Positions 40,193 to 49,090 of a stretch of DNA of 64,000 bases are shown in pieces. A program made the position numbers and the translations under genes. Every line of letters starts with the position of its first letter. Within the stretch, counting starts at the first letter, position 1. The notes beneath the pieces are model-generated. The model was not told the origin of the DNA, did no database searches, and saw only the letters and a list, made by a program, of their open reading frames with translations. The DNA comes from Curtobacterium sp. ER1/6 (GTDB taxonomy: Bacteria; Actinomycetota; Actinomycetes; Actinomycetales; Microbacteriaceae). The stretch lies in assembly GCF_001742745.1 (NCBI RefSeq), contig NZ_MJAK01000001.1:558001-622000 (forward strand), written 5' to 3'.

Positions 40193-41056
40193 ATGCCCCG
40201 GGACGCACACGGACACCTGACCGCCGGCCGGACCTCCCCCCAGCGCCCCGTCCCGAAGGACATCGAGCGCCCCGAGTACGTCGGGCGCGCCGAGCCGCAC
40301 GAGCACGGTCTCGGCGACACCTACACGCCCGACGAGGTCGAGCGGATCCGGGCGGCCGGCCGCATCGCCTCGCGGGCGATCGACGCCGTGGGCGAGGCGA
40401 TCCGCCCGGGCGTCACCACCGACGAGCTCGACCGCATCGGCCACGAGTACGTCGTGTCGCACGGTGCCTACCCCTCGACGCTCGGCTACCGCGGGTACCC
40501 GAAGTCGCTGTGCTCGAGCCTCAACGAGGTCATCTGCCACGGCATCCCGGACGACACCGTGCTGCAGGAGGGCGACCTGGTCAACATCGACGTCACCGCC
40601 TACAAGGACGGGATGCACGGCGACACGAACCGCACGTTCGTCGTCGGCGAGGCCTCGCAGGAGGTGCAGGACCTGGTCGACCGCACGCGGCTCGCGCTCG
40701 AGCGCGGCATCAAGGCGGTCGCCCCGGGCCGCCAGGTCAACGTCATCGGTCGCGCGATCGAGGCCTACGCCAAGCGCTTCGGCTACGGCGTCGTCCGTGA
40801 CTACACCGGCCACGGCGTCGGGCGGGCCTTCCACTCCGGCCTGATCATCCCCCACTACGACGCGCCCCAGTACGACACCGTCATCGAGCCCGGCATGGTG
40901 TTCACCATCGAGCCGATGCTCACCCTCGGCGGCATCGACGCGGACATCTGGTCGGACGACTGGACCGTCAGCACCCGCGACAAGTCGTGGACCGCACAGT
41001 TCGAACACACCCTCGTCGTCACCGAGCGCGGCGCGGAGCTCCTCACCGTCTCCTGA
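40193..41056 (+). CDS. map: Methionine aminopeptidase type I
   Basis: This enzyme removes the initiator methionine from nascent proteins with two metal ions. The 287-residue product has an N-terminal extension (about 1-45, a proline-rich SH3-binding-like stretch seen in actinobacterial MapB). The catalytic domain carries [19 protein letters not shown] (two Asp ligands), [11 protein letters not shown] (His), FTIEPML (Glu) and QFEHTLVV (Glu). ATG at 40193 has TAGAGT seven bases upstream (40180-40185), so it is probably leaderless. ppgK follows after 29 bp and is likely co-transcribed. Confidence 0.95.
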   Translation: MPRDAHGHLTAGRTSPQRPVPKDIERPEYVGRAEPHEHGLGDTYTPDEVERIRAAGRIASRAIDAVGEAIRPGVTTDELDRIGHEYVVSHGAYPSTLGYRGYPKSLCSSLNEVICHGIPDDTVLQEGDLVNIDVTAYKDGMHGDTNRTFVVGEASQEVQDLVDRTRLALERGIKAVAPGRQVNVIGRAIEAYAKRFGYGVVRDYTGHGVGRAFHSGLIIPHYDAPQYDTVIEPGMVFTIEPMLTLGGIDADIWSDDWTVSTRDKSWTAQFEHTLVVTERGAELLTVS

Positions 41057-41085
41057 CGGACCTCCTCCCCCAGAAAGGCACACCC

Positions 41086-41835
41086 ATGACCACCCTCGCA
41101 GTCGGCGTCGACATCGGCGGTACGGGCATCAAGGGCGCGATCGTCGACGTCACCACCGGCGAACTCCAGACCGACCGGATCAAGAAGGCCACCCCCGAGG
41201 GCGGCAAGCCCCACGACATCGTCGCCGTGGCGAAGTCGATCCTGGACGAGCTCGCCCCCGCCGCCGACGTGCCGGTGGGCGTCTGCTTCCCCGCGATCGT
41301 CCGCGACGGCAAGACCATGTCGGCCGCGAATGTGTCGAAGAAGTGGATCGGCTTCGAGGCCGAGGCGCTCTTCGAGAAGGAGCTCGGCCGCTCCATCCAC
41401 TTCGTCAACGACGCCGACGCCGCCGGGTTCGCCGAGCAGCAGTTCGGTGCGGCGAAGGGCAAGGACGGGCTCGTCGTGGTCACGACGCTCGGCACCGGGA
41501 TCGGCACCGCGCTCATCAACGACGGCGTGCTCATCGTGAACTCCGAGCTCGGGCACCTCGAGATCGACGGGCACGACGCCGAGTCCCGCGCGTCGTTCGC
41601 CGCCAAGGAACGCGACGACCTGTCGTGGAAGCACTGGGCGAAGCGGCTGCAGAAGTACTACTCGACGCTCGAGGCGCTGCTCTCCCCGGAGCTCTTCGTC
41701 GTGGGCGGCGGCGTGTCGAAGCACCACGAGGAGTTCCTCCCGCTGCTCGACCTGCAAGCCGAAATCATCCCGGCGACGCTCCGGAACAACGCCGGCATCA
41801 TCGGCGCCGCGACCCTCGCGGCCACCAGCAGGTAG
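41086..41835 (+). CDS. ppgK: Polyphosphate glucokinase (ROK family)
   Basis: This enzyme phosphorylates glucose to glucose 6-phosphate using inorganic polyphosphate or ATP. The 249-residue product opens TTLAVGVDIGGTGIKGAIVD, the phosphate-binding ROK motif. It has the sugar site NDADAAGFAEQQFGAAKG with the catalytic Asp, and TLGTGIGTALI. It lacks the zinc-binding Cys cluster of many ROK proteins, as expected for PpgK. AAAGG precedes the ATG. The family is firm; the phosphoryl donor preference is inferred from the family. Confidence 0.93.
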   Translation: MTTLAVGVDIGGTGIKGAIVDVTTGELQTDRIKKATPEGGKPHDIVAVAKSILDELAPAADVPVGVCFPAIVRDGKTMSAANVSKKWIGFEAEALFEKELGRSIHFVNDADAAGFAEQQFGAAKGKDGLVVVTTLGTGIGTALINDGVLIVNSELGHLEIDGHDAESRASFAAKERDDLSWKHWAKRLQKYYSTLEALLSPELFVVGGGVSKHHEEFLPLLDLQAEIIPATLRNNAGIIGAATLAATSR

Positions 41836-41975
41836 TCCGGTCCGGCCCTGCGCGAGCGGGCAGGACACGCCGCATGCGGACCGTCGACCGGGCAGGACCC
41901 GTCGGACGGGAGCGCCGAGTGGGCCGCATCCGGCCCGTTCGAGGAGGAGCGAGGAGCCAGGCGCCGGGCGCCCGG

Positions 41976-41981
41976 TATGCT
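41976..41981 (+). promoter_or_regulatory. -10 element of rnpB
   Basis: TATGCT ends seven bases before the predicted first base of RNase P RNA (41988). No canonical -35 is visible. The preceding 41836-41975 stretch after ppgK shows no other feature. Confidence 0.6.
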
Positions 41982-41987
41982 GGCGGT

Positions 41988-42348
41988 GCGAACGGGTCGG
42001 TGAGACGGTCGCGTCACTCCCCCGGGAGTGCCGAGGAACGTCCGGGCTCCACAGAGCAGGGCGGTGGGTAACACCCACCCGGAGCAATCCGCGAGACAGT
42101 GCCACAGAAAGCAGACCGCCGGCGGCGACGTCGGTAAGGGTGAAACGGTGGTGTAAGAGACCACCAGGGGTCCGGGTGACCGGATCCGCTCGGTAAACCT
42201 CGCCCGGAGCAAGGTCAGACAGAGGACGACGAGGCTGCTCGCTGAGTCCTCGGGTGGACCGCTGGAGGCCGGCGGCAACGTCGGTCCGAGAGAGATGGCC
42301 GTCACCGCGAGAGCGGGACAGAACCCGGCGTACGGCCGGCCCGTTCGC
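41988..42348 (+). ncRNA. rnpB: RNase P RNA, bacterial class A
   Basis: This catalytic RNA removes the 5' leader of tRNA precursors together with RnpA. The 5' end, GCGAACGGG, pairs with the 3' end, CCCGTTCGC (42340-42348), forming P1. Conserved segments in order include GAGGAACGTCCGGGCTCCAC (CR I), the GGGTAACACCC hairpin, CAGAAAGCAGACCGC, GGTAAGGGTGAAACGG, GTAAGAGACCACC and the 3' ACAGAACCCGG (CR V). Ends are set from P1, so they are accurate to a few bases. A long palindrome downstream may end transcription. Confidence 0.96.
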
Positions 42349-42434
42349 ACCACACGCCCGCCGCCGGGTCTCGCGCGCACCGCAGCGGGACTGGCGCAGC
42401 GAGACTGGCGCTGCGGCGTGCGCCGGCACGCGCA

Positions 42435-42482
42435 GACGGACGGGAGGCGCGGTGCCAGCCGGCACCGCGCCTCCCGTCCGTC
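42435..42482. terminator. Palindrome between rnpB and the convergent CT398-like gene
   Basis: Two 22-bp arms with a 4-nt loop (AGCC) are almost identical to the palindromes at 1030-1081 and 14951-15004. It lies 12 bp beyond the stop codon of the minus-strand gene and about 87 bp after rnpB. Confidence 0.72.
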
Positions 42483-42493
42483 GCGTGGTCGCG

Positions 42494-43228
42494 CTACAGG
42501 CCGGACTCGGCCGTCCGCACCAGGATCGCGTCGCTGTCCGGGCAGAGCACGACGTCGTCGGGCGCCGCCTGCCGGATCGTCTGCAGGTCGGAGTTCGTGA
42601 GCGTCACGCCCGACGCCGTCGACACGCCACCCTGCAGCAGCGACGCGCCGAAGCCGTAGCGGTCCCGCTGCCGGTCGTAGAGCGCCAGCAGGTCAGCGGG
42701 CACCTTCGCCGCGACGCTCGCGCGGCTCTGCACCGCGGAGTCCCGGTCGGCCTGCACCCGGGCGATCTCGGCGTCGCGTTCCCCCACGAGCGTGGTGCGG
42801 TCGGCCTCGACGCGGGCGAGCTCCGCCTCGATGTCCCCGACGAGGGCGCGGTGCACGTCGAGCTGCTCCATGACCTCGAGCTCGGCGGTCTCGAGGTCGC
42901 CGATGCGCCGACGCAGCGACTCCATCTCGCTCTGCAGTCCGGCGACGTCCTTCGCGTTCGACGCGTTCTGCAGCATCGTCGTGTCGCGCTCGATGCGGGC
43001 CTGGGCCGTCGCGGTGTCGGACTCGAGCCGTGCGAGGTCGCGCTCGGCGTCCTCCACCTGGCCGGTCGCGGCGGCCAGCTGCGCACGGAGCGACGCCGCG
43101 GCGGTGCCGAGCTCGGTGAGCCGGTCGCCCTTCTGCAGCGCGGTGATGCGGTGCGACAGCCGCGTCACGTCGTTGTCGAGGCGCTGGAGGTCGAGGAGGA
43201 CGACCTGGTCCTCGGGTGCTGCCTTCAC
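42494..43228 (-). CDS. CT398-type coiled-coil protein with degenerate zinc ribbon
   Basis: This 244-residue protein has a long coiled-coil hairpin (about 10-185) made of heptad-rich segments such as RLESDTATAQARIERDTTMLQNASNAKDVAGLQ. Its short C-terminal domain normally carries a four-Cys zinc ribbon, but here it reads ASGVTLTNSDLQTIRQAAPDD, then VLCPDSDAILVRT. Only one of the four cysteines remains, so zinc is probably not bound. Its GTG overlaps the Nif3-like stop codon (GTGA, 43225-43228). The pairing with Nif3 is conserved in actinobacteria; the role is unknown. Confidence 0.85.
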   Translation of the reverse strand: MKAAPEDQVVLLDLQRLDNDVTRLSHRITALQKGDRLTELGTAAASLRAQLAAATGQVEDAERDLARLESDTATAQARIERDTTMLQNASNAKDVAGLQSEMESLRRRIGDLETAELEVMEQLDVHRALVGDIEAELARVEADRTTLVGERDAEIARVQADRDSAVQSRASVAAKVPADLLALYDRQRDRYGFGASLLQGGVSTASGVTLTNSDLQTIRQAAPDDVVLCPDSDAILVRTAESGL

Positions 43229-44112
43229 GGTCGGTCTCCTTCGGGGGCGGGTGCGGGCGCCGGCTCGGCGTCCGCTGCGGTCGGGTTGGCGGGTCCGGCT
43301 GCCGGCAGGACGGCGAAGTCCCAGGGGTCGGTGCGGAGGTCGCTCACGGTGACCCGGACACCCGTCGCGCGACGGAGCTGCTCGGCGGCCACGTCGAGCC
43401 ACAGCCACTCGGCCGCCCAGTGCGACGTGTCGACGAGCGCCGGGCCGTCCACGAGCAGGGCCTGCTCGCGGAACTCCGAGGCGGGGTGGTGCCGGAGGTC
43501 GCTCGTGACGTAGACGTCGGCGGCGCGGACGGCCGGGTTGCCGAGCAGGGAGTCGCCGGCACCGGCGCAGAGGGCGACCGTGCGGACCGGACGGTCGAAG
43601 TCGCCGGAGACCCGGACGCCCGTCGCGGTGGGCGGCAGGAGGTCGACGAGCGTGCGGGCGAGGGCACCGAGCGTCGTACCGGCCGGCAGCACGCCGACGC
43701 GGCCGATGCCCGTCGCGGCGTCCTGCCCCGGCTCGATGGGCCGCTGCTCGGTGAGGCCGAGCCGGTCGGCCAGCACCGCGGAGGTGCCCGTGGTCACGAC
43801 GTCGGCGTTCGTGTGCGCGGCGAGCAGGGCGGTGCCGCCCCGGACCAGGGTGGCGAGCACGCGGCCCTTCACGGTCGTCTCGTCGATGGTCGTCACCCCG
43901 CGGAGCAGCAGCGGGTGGTGCGTCAGGAGCAGGTCGGCTCCGAGCGCCACGGCCTCGTCGGCGGTGGCCGGCACGGCGTCGACGGCGAGGTGCACGTGCT
44001 CGATGGGCTGGTCCGGGTGCCCGGACACGAGCCCGACGGCGTCCCAGGACTCGGCGCCGGCGGCGGGCCACAGGTCCTCGGTGACGGCCTGGAGTTCGCG
44101 GAGCGTCGGCAT
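43225..44112 (-). CDS. Nif3-like dinuclear metal centre protein
   Basis: This protein of the NIF3/YbgI (GTP cyclohydrolase I type 2-like) family has 295 residues and unknown biochemical role. It shows the family metal ligands in LLLTHHPLLLRGV and HTNADVV, and the C-terminal DTSHWAAEWLWLDVAAEQL region. ATG at 44112 has TAGACT six bases upstream (44119-44124) and no Shine-Dalgarno, so it is probably leaderless. It is translationally coupled to the coiled-coil gene downstream. Confidence 0.9.
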   Translation of the reverse strand: MPTLRELQAVTEDLWPAAGAESWDAVGLVSGHPDQPIEHVHLAVDAVPATADEAVALGADLLLTHHPLLLRGVTTIDETTVKGRVLATLVRGGTALLAAHTNADVVTTGTSAVLADRLGLTEQRPIEPGQDAATGIGRVGVLPAGTTLGALARTLVDLLPPTATGVRVSGDFDRPVRTVALCAGAGDSLLGNPAVRAADVYVTSDLRHHPASEFREQALLVDGPALVDTSHWAAEWLWLDVAAEQLRRATGVRVTVSDLRTDPWDFAVLPAAGPANPTAADAEPAPAPAPEGDRP

Positions 44113-44134
44113 CCCGTCAGTCTACCGAGCCGTC

Positions 44135-44194
44135 GGCAGCGTGCGGTCCGGCAGCGTGCGAGCCGTCAGCGTGCGAGCCGTCAGCGACGGCCGA
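44135..44194. repeat. Four 15-bp direct repeats
   Basis: Units GGCAGCGTGCGGTCC, GGCAGCGTGCGAGCC and GTCAGCGTGCGAGCC are followed by a diverging fourth unit. The array lies just upstream of the Nif3 -10 and runs into the 3' end of the next minus-strand gene. It could be a slipped-strand duplication or a regulator site. Confidence 0.7.
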
Positions 44195-45212
44195 ACAGGG
44201 CACGCAGGCGCGCGACGAGTCGTGTCCACCACCCGGCGTCGGCCGAGGCGTCGACGGTGTCGACGGGTGCGTCCTCCTCCGCGGCGTCGCGCTCGACCGG
44301 GAGCGAGACCGCCTCCGGCAGTACAACCGGGGTGCTCGCCGTCGTACCGGCGTGCGCCGTGAGGGCGGCGGCGAACGCGGCACGGTCGATGACGGTCGGT
44401 CCGGTCGCGGGCTGCACGAGCGGGGTGGGGCGCGTCGATGCGGAGACCGGCGGGCCGGCCTGGAGGGACAGCGCCGGTCGCACCGGCTCGTCACGGACCG
44501 GAGCGGTCGCCTCGGCGCCGGTGGCGATCGTCGTCGGTGCGGTCGCGGCGGGTGCGGGCACCGCGGTCCGCGTCGCACGGGCGGCCGCCGCGTCGCGGAC
44601 GGGCGTCGGCAGCGGGCCGGTGGCCGCACGCCGGGCGGCGGCGCGCTCGCGTCGCTCGGCCTCGTCGGCGGCGTCGGCGAGCAGGTCGGCGAAGACGGCG
44701 TGGGCGAAGGCGCGGGCGGCCTGCACCTCGGCGTCGTCGAGGTCGGCGACCGTGGCCTCCCAGGCGGCGAGTCGGGCGAGGTCCTCGTCGCGGCGGCGGA
44801 CCTCGTCCTCCAGCAGGACGATGCGCTCGATCGTGGTGCGGCCGCTCGACGCGGCGACCTCGACGGCGAGGTCCTCGAAGCGCAGGGCGATCCGGGCCGG
44901 GGGCTCGGGGAACGCGGGGGCGCACGCGGCGACGTGACGGGCACGGTCACGACGCCGGAACGCGGTGGCGTCCGTGCTCGTGACGTCCGCGCTCGTGGCG
45001 GTCGCGGACGGGGTCGCCGGTGACTCGACGACCGGCGACGCGGCGGGCTCCTCGGCGGGCACCACCGGCCGCTGCACGGGACCCGTGACCGGCGGCACCA
45101 CGAGGTCCGCCAGGTAGGGCGACCGGGTGGCCGGGACGTCCCGGAGCCACTCCTCGAGCTCGCGCCCGAAGGGGTCCACGAGGGGGGTGCGTGCGCCGGG
45201 CTGGGTCTCCAT
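44181..45212 (-). CDS. Uncharacterised Ala/Pro/Thr-rich protein
   Basis: I do not recognise this 343-residue protein. The N-terminus reads ETQPGARTPLVDPFGRELEEWLRDVPATRSPYLADL. A central helical block (about 125-215, ARIALRFEDLAVEVAASSGRTTIERIVLLEDEVRRRDEDLARL) looks coiled-coil, and includes FAHAVFADLLADAADEAERRER. A low-complexity Ala/Thr/Pro tail ends in a basic amphipathic segment, WWTRLVARLRALFGRR, that could touch the membrane. ATG at 45212 has TATCCT seven bases upstream (leaderless). It is monocistronic, upstream of nif3. Function unknown. Confidence 0.65.
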   Translation of the reverse strand: METQPGARTPLVDPFGRELEEWLRDVPATRSPYLADLVVPPVTGPVQRPVVPAEEPAASPVVESPATPSATATSADVTSTDATAFRRRDRARHVAACAPAFPEPPARIALRFEDLAVEVAASSGRTTIERIVLLEDEVRRRDEDLARLAAWEATVADLDDAEVQAARAFAHAVFADLLADAADEAERRERAAARRAATGPLPTPVRDAAAARATRTAVPAPAATAPTTIATGAEATAPVRDEPVRPALSLQAGPPVSASTRPTPLVQPATGPTVIDRAAFAAALTAHAGTTASTPVVLPEAVSLPVERDAAEEDAPVDTVDASADAGWWTRLVARLRALFGRR

Positions 45213-45318
45213 GTGACGCAGGATAGATATCACGGGCGCGCGAGGGTGGGAGATCCGCGGTGTGTCGCGCATCCCGCCGCGCTGCACGTGACGTGTCGGC
45301 CCGGACGTGAGCGGCGTG

Positions 45319-45885
45319 TCAGCCTCCCACGGCGTCGCGGACGAACCCGTCGAGGAGCCGTCGTCCCTCCGGCCACGCCCCGACGCCGCTCGCCACGTTC
45401 ACGTGCTGCCGCTCCCCGATCCGGAACACCCGTGCGCCCAGGACGGAGGCGAAGCCCGAGGCCCGCTCCGCCGAGCAGTACGGGTCGTCCTCGCTCACGA
45501 CGAGGGCCGTCGGCGTCGTGACCGCGCCGACCGGTGGCCCGAAGCCCCGTGCGGCGTCGGGGAAGGCCGGAGCGGCCGGGTCGGGCGGTGCGACCAGGAA
45601 CGCGCCGGCGGCCCGGCCGTCGTCGTGCGCGGTGAGCCAGCGGGCGGCGGCGAGCACCCCGAGGCTGTGCGCGACGAGCACCGGAGGGCGGGCGCACGCG
45701 GCGACCGCGTCCGAGATCGCCCGGTCCCAGTCGTCCGGGTCCGGTGCCGACCACGACGCTGGAGCGATGCGGACGGCCTCCGGTCCACGGTCGTCCTGCC
45801 AGCGTGACTGCCAGTGCTCCGGGTCCGAGTCCCAGATGCCCGGCACGACGACCCACGGGAACCGGTCAGCGGGGTGCTCGTGCAT
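45319..45885 (-). CDS. RBBP9/YdeN-family alpha/beta hydrolase
   Basis: This 188-residue small serine hydrolase is of the RBBP9 (YdeN) family. It opens with PWVVVPGIWDSDPEHWQSRWQ, the family GxxxSxxxHWQ-type start. The nucleophile motif is VAHSLGVLAAA, the acid is in VVSEDDPYCS and the His is in GERQHVNVASGVGAWPEG. The substrate is unknown. ATG at 45885 has TACGCT six bases upstream (45892-45897) and no Shine-Dalgarno (leaderless). It stands alone next to the AraC regulator, which is on the same strand 28 bp upstream. Confidence 0.88.
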   Translation of the reverse strand: MHEHPADRFPWVVVPGIWDSDPEHWQSRWQDDRGPEAVRIAPASWSAPDPDDWDRAISDAVAACARPPVLVAHSLGVLAAARWLTAHDDGRAAGAFLVAPPDPAAPAFPDAARGFGPPVGAVTTPTALVVSEDDPYCSAERASGFASVLGARVFRIGERQHVNVASGVGAWPEGRRLLDGFVRDAVGG

Positions 45886-45913
45886 CCGGGCAGCGTAGCG
45901 GGGACGTGCCGCG

Positions 45914-46879
45914 TCAGCCGTGCAGGGTGTCGCGGGGGTACTCGCCGAAGCGCTGGTGGTACGCCGCCGAGAAGCGTCCGAGGTGCGCGAACCCCCACTG
46001 CACGGCGACGGAGGCGATCGTCAGCTGGCCCGGGCTGCCCGCGACGAGCTCCTCGCGCACGCGGTCCATGCGGATGCCGCGGAGCATCGCGTTCGGTGCC
46101 GTGCCGACCTGGCGCTGGAACGCCTGCTGGAGCCCACGGACGCTCAGCCCGACGTGCTCGGCGACGTCCGTCGTGGTGATGGGCGTGTGCGCGTACGCGT
46201 GCATGTACTCGACCGCCTCGCGCACGCGGCTGGTGGCCCCCTGCGGCACGGGCGACTCCGGCGCGAGCTGCTGGTGCGGGAACGTGTGCAGCATCGCGAG
46301 CGCCGTCTCACGGGCGGTCTCGGCGAGCAGGAGCGGGGAGGGCTCGGCGGGGCCGAGCACGACGCGGGCGGCACGGGCGACCTGGGCGTTCCACCCGCGG
46401 AGGTCCTCGGTGCGGGGGCGCTGGGCGTGGTCGAACACGAGCGAGCCGGGCTGGCCGCCGTGCTCCTCGGCGGCGACGCGCTCGAGGAAGCGCCGGTCGA
46501 AGTGCACGAGGTTCTGCCGGATGTCCTCGACCTCGAAGACGAACGGCCGGCCGCTCGGGAACACCACGGGCGTGCCGGGCGCGAAGGTCACGTCGTCGCG
46601 ACCCACGTCCACGGTGCCGCCGCCGTCGGTCGTCCACATCACGACGTACTCGTCGCCGGCGGTGGCCTGCCCGGTGGCCTTCGCGTCGAAGTGCGTCGTC
46701 CGCAGGGACATCGAGCCGTCCCCGACCATGCGGAACCGGTACGCGAAGGAGCGCTCCGTGTGCGCCCCGTTGAAGTGCGCACCCTCGTAGGCGTCGGAGA
46801 AGAGGTCGAGCGCCGCGGCGAGGTCGGTACCGGACGCCTCGTAGCGCAGTCGTGGGTCCGCGCGGGTCTCGGTGCTCAT
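45914..46879 (-). CDS. AraC-family transcriptional regulator
   Basis: This 321-residue regulator has an N-terminal cupin-like ligand domain (AraC_binding_2 type, with MSLRTTHFDAKATGQ and PSGRPFVFEVEDIRQNLVHFDRR). A C-terminal double helix-turn-helix follows (about 225-321). Its signature segments are TTTDVAEHVGLSVRGLQQAFQRQVG and ASVAVQWGFAHLGRFSAAYHQRFGEYPRDTL. ATG at 46879 is used, although the frame is open upstream. The target is not known; the neighbouring RBBP9-like hydrolase gene is a candidate by position. Confidence 0.88.
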   Translation of the reverse strand: MSTETRADPRLRYEASGTDLAAALDLFSDAYEGAHFNGAHTERSFAYRFRMVGDGSMSLRTTHFDAKATGQATAGDEYVVMWTTDGGGTVDVGRDDVTFAPGTPVVFPSGRPFVFEVEDIRQNLVHFDRRFLERVAAEEHGGQPGSLVFDHAQRPRTEDLRGWNAQVARAARVVLGPAEPSPLLLAETARETALAMLHTFPHQQLAPESPVPQGATSRVREAVEYMHAYAHTPITTTDVAEHVGLSVRGLQQAFQRQVGTAPNAMLRGIRMDRVREELVAGSPGQLTIASVAVQWGFAHLGRFSAAYHQRFGEYPRDTLHG

Positions 46880-47005
46880 CAGGGTGAGCGTGTCACCCCG
46901 ACCGGTCCGGGGCACGGTCGGCTCCGCAGGGTGCGCGGAACGGCTGCCGGAGTGCGTGAACCGGATGGTCGTCCACCCCCGCACGGGGTGCACGTCCGTG
47001 CCGTC

Positions 47006-47419
47006 TCAGTGCCGTCCGCGCCGGACGACCCACTGGTTGCGCCCGTCGACCCGCTCGTAACGCAGGTCGTCGACGACCATCTGCACGAGCGCGAGTCCGC
47101 GCCCGCCCTCCGCCATGGCGTCCGGCAGGTGCGCGGCGGACGGGTCGACCGACACGGGGACGCCGTCGTCCACCATCGTCACGACGACGTCGTCCGGCCG
47201 GACGGCGAAGCGCATGGAGCACGCGATCCGGCTACCGGCCGCGCCGTGCTCGATGACGTTCGACGCGAGCTCGACGAGGGCGAGTTCGAGCGCCATGCGG
47301 TCCTCGACGGACAGGTCCGGCTCGCGGTCCCACACCGAGGACAGGAAGGCGTGCACCGCCGTGACGTCCTCGGGCGGGCAGGCGAGGTCGAGCACGTGCT
47401 CGCCCATGGTGACGGTCAT
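47006..47419 (-). CDS. RsbW-like ATP-binding (GHKL) regulatory kinase
   Basis: This 137-residue single-domain protein resembles anti-sigma-factor/serine kinases such as RsbW and SpoIIAB. It has the N box LALVELASNVIEHG, the metal/ATP motif VVTMVDDGVPVS and the lid glycines in AMAEGGRGLALVQMVVD. Its ATG overlaps the STAS gene stop codon (47416-47419), so the two are translationally coupled. By family logic it phosphorylates the STAS protein and may bind a sigma factor. No sigma gene lies beside it; a SpoIIE-type phosphatase is encoded 15 kb away at 62540. Confidence 0.87.
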   Translation of the reverse strand: MTVTMGEHVLDLACPPEDVTAVHAFLSSVWDREPDLSVEDRMALELALVELASNVIEHGAAGSRIACSMRFAVRPDDVVVTMVDDGVPVSVDPSAAHLPDAMAEGGRGLALVQMVVDDLRYERVDGRNQWVVRRGRH

Positions 47420-47754
47420 CCCCAGTTCGTGACCGCGGCGTCCCCGTCGGGGTACGTCCGCAGGATCTTGTCGATGTTGGACAGCTTGAGGACCATCTGC
47501 ACCTGCTCGGAGGGCGCCGCGATGCGGAGGTCGCCGCCTGCCTGGCGCGCGGTCTTCAGGCAACCGACCAGCGCGCCGAGCCCGGAGGAGTCCATGAACT
47601 CGACGCCGGAGAGCTCGACGACGAGTCGTGCCCGGCCACCGCCGACCACCTTCGCCACGGTCTCGCGGAACGCGCCCGCGCTGACCATGTTCAGCCGGCC
47701 GCTGCACTCCAGCACGGCCGTGTCGTCCGTTGCCTCGTGTACGACGATGTCCAT
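47416..47754 (-). CDS. STAS-domain anti-sigma-factor antagonist
   Basis: This 112-residue protein is made of a single STAS domain of the RsbV/SpoIIAA type. It has AVLECSGRLNMVSAGAFRETV and the phosphorylatable serine in GVEFMDSSGLGALVGCLK. It would release a sigma factor by binding the coupled RsbW-like kinase when dephosphorylated. ATG at 47754 follows GGAGG at good spacing, unlike the leaderless genes around it. The partner-switch role is inferred from the pair. Confidence 0.9.
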   Translation of the reverse strand: MDIVVHEATDDTAVLECSGRLNMVSAGAFRETVAKVVGGGRARLVVELSGVEFMDSSGLGALVGCLKTARQAGGDLRIAAPSEQVQMVLKLSNIDKILRTYPDGDAAVTNWG

Positions 47755-47811
47755 GCAGGTGCCTCCTCGGTCCGGAACGGGTGCTCGTTGCAACCTACCG
47801 GGTCGGTGCCC

Positions 47812-49026
47812 TCAGGCGGAACGACCCCGCCGCGTCGCGACGAGCTGGACCACCACGGCCGCCGCGATGAGGGTGGCCATCACGGCCCCCATCGCGGTCG
47901 CGGTGCCGCCGAGCGCACCCGCGAGCGGCGTCCCGAGGCCGCCGAGCCCGAAGGTCAACCCGCCCTGCAGCGCCGCCGCCGTGCCCGGGTGGGCCGCGCC
48001 GACCGCCTGCGTCCGCGTCATCGCCGCCGGCAGCACGAAGCCCCACGCACCGGTGACGACGGCCAGCGCGCACCAGACCGCCACGGGGCCGGTGCCGGCC
48101 ACGGCGAAGGCCAGGACGGCCGCGCTGCCGACCGCGCCGACGACCAGACCGGCCGTCAGGAGCGTGTCCTCGGAGAACCGCCCGACGACCCTCCGGAACA
48201 CCAGCGTCGTGACGATCATCATCGACGCGTTCGTCGCGAACACGAGCGTGTACAGCTGCTCCGAGAACCCGTACTGCTGCTGGAACACGAACGAGCTCGT
48301 CGCGATGTAGGCGAAGAACCCGATCGTCGAGAGCACCCCGGTGAGCACGTACGCCCGGAAGCGTCCGATCGCCATGAGGTCGCGGATGCGTCGGCCGTTC
48401 GCCCGGAACCCGGTGCCCCCACGCGCCGTCGCGGGCAGGGTCTCGCCGAAGCGGAGCGCCACGGCCGCGGTGAACACGGCACCGAGCACCGCGAGCACGA
48501 CGAACATGAGCCGCCACGAGCCGACGGTCAGCACGGCTCCCCCGGCGAGCGGGGCGACCACCGGCCCGATGGCGTTGATCGCGGCGAGCGTGCCGAACAC
48601 CTTCGCGGTGCGCGGCCCCGTCGTCGTGTCGGACACCATCGCACGTCCGGCGACGGACCCGGCGGCACCCGTCAGGCCCTGCACCACCCGCGCCACGACG
48701 AGGGTGGTCGCGTCGGGCGCGAGGGCGCAGCCGACCGAGGCCAGGGCGAAGCCGGCGGTCCCGACGAGCAGCAGCGGGCGCCGGCCGATGCCGTCGCTCA
48801 CCGGGCCGGCGAGCAGCTGTCCGACCGCGAACGCGACGAGGAACGCTGTGAGCGAGAGCTGCACGACGCCGGGCGACGTCCCGAGCTCACGCGCGATCGT
48901 CGGCAGCGCCGGGATGTACATGTCGGTCGCGAACGGCGAGACGCCGACGATGAGCGCGAGCGGGACGATCGGCGGCAGCACGCCACTGGTCGCGGGTCGG
49001 CCGGTCCGTTCGCGCTCCGTCGTCAC
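47812..49026 (-). CDS. Bcr/CflA-type MFS drug-efflux transporter
   Basis: This 404-residue transporter has 12 predicted helices. It matches the Bcr/CflA subfamily: helix 1 with LALIVGVSPFATDMYIPALPTIARELG, containing the conserved Asp/Met-Tyr/Pro pattern. The family loop GQLLAGPVSDGIGRRPLLLVG comes after helix 2. The natural substrate is unknown. GTG at 49026 has TAGCGT seven bases upstream (49034-49039) without a Shine-Dalgarno (leaderless). Confidence 0.9.
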   Translation of the reverse strand: MTTERERTGRPATSGVLPPIVPLALIVGVSPFATDMYIPALPTIARELGTSPGVVQLSLTAFLVAFAVGQLLAGPVSDGIGRRPLLLVGTAGFALASVGCALAPDATTLVVARVVQGLTGAAGSVAGRAMVSDTTTGPRTAKVFGTLAAINAIGPVVAPLAGGAVLTVGSWRLMFVVLAVLGAVFTAAVALRFGETLPATARGGTGFRANGRRIRDLMAIGRFRAYVLTGVLSTIGFFAYIATSSFVFQQQYGFSEQLYTLVFATNASMMIVTTLVFRRVVGRFSEDTLLTAGLVVGAVGSAAVLAFAVAGTGPVAVWCALAVVTGAWGFVLPAAMTRTQAVGAAHPGTAAALQGGLTFGLGGLGTPLAGALGGTATAMGAVMATLIAAAVVVQLVATRRGRSA

Positions 49027-49090
49027 GAACGCAACGCTACGCGTCCACGAATCGATTCGACAGGACCGTCGCCGTGGTCGTACCCGACGA

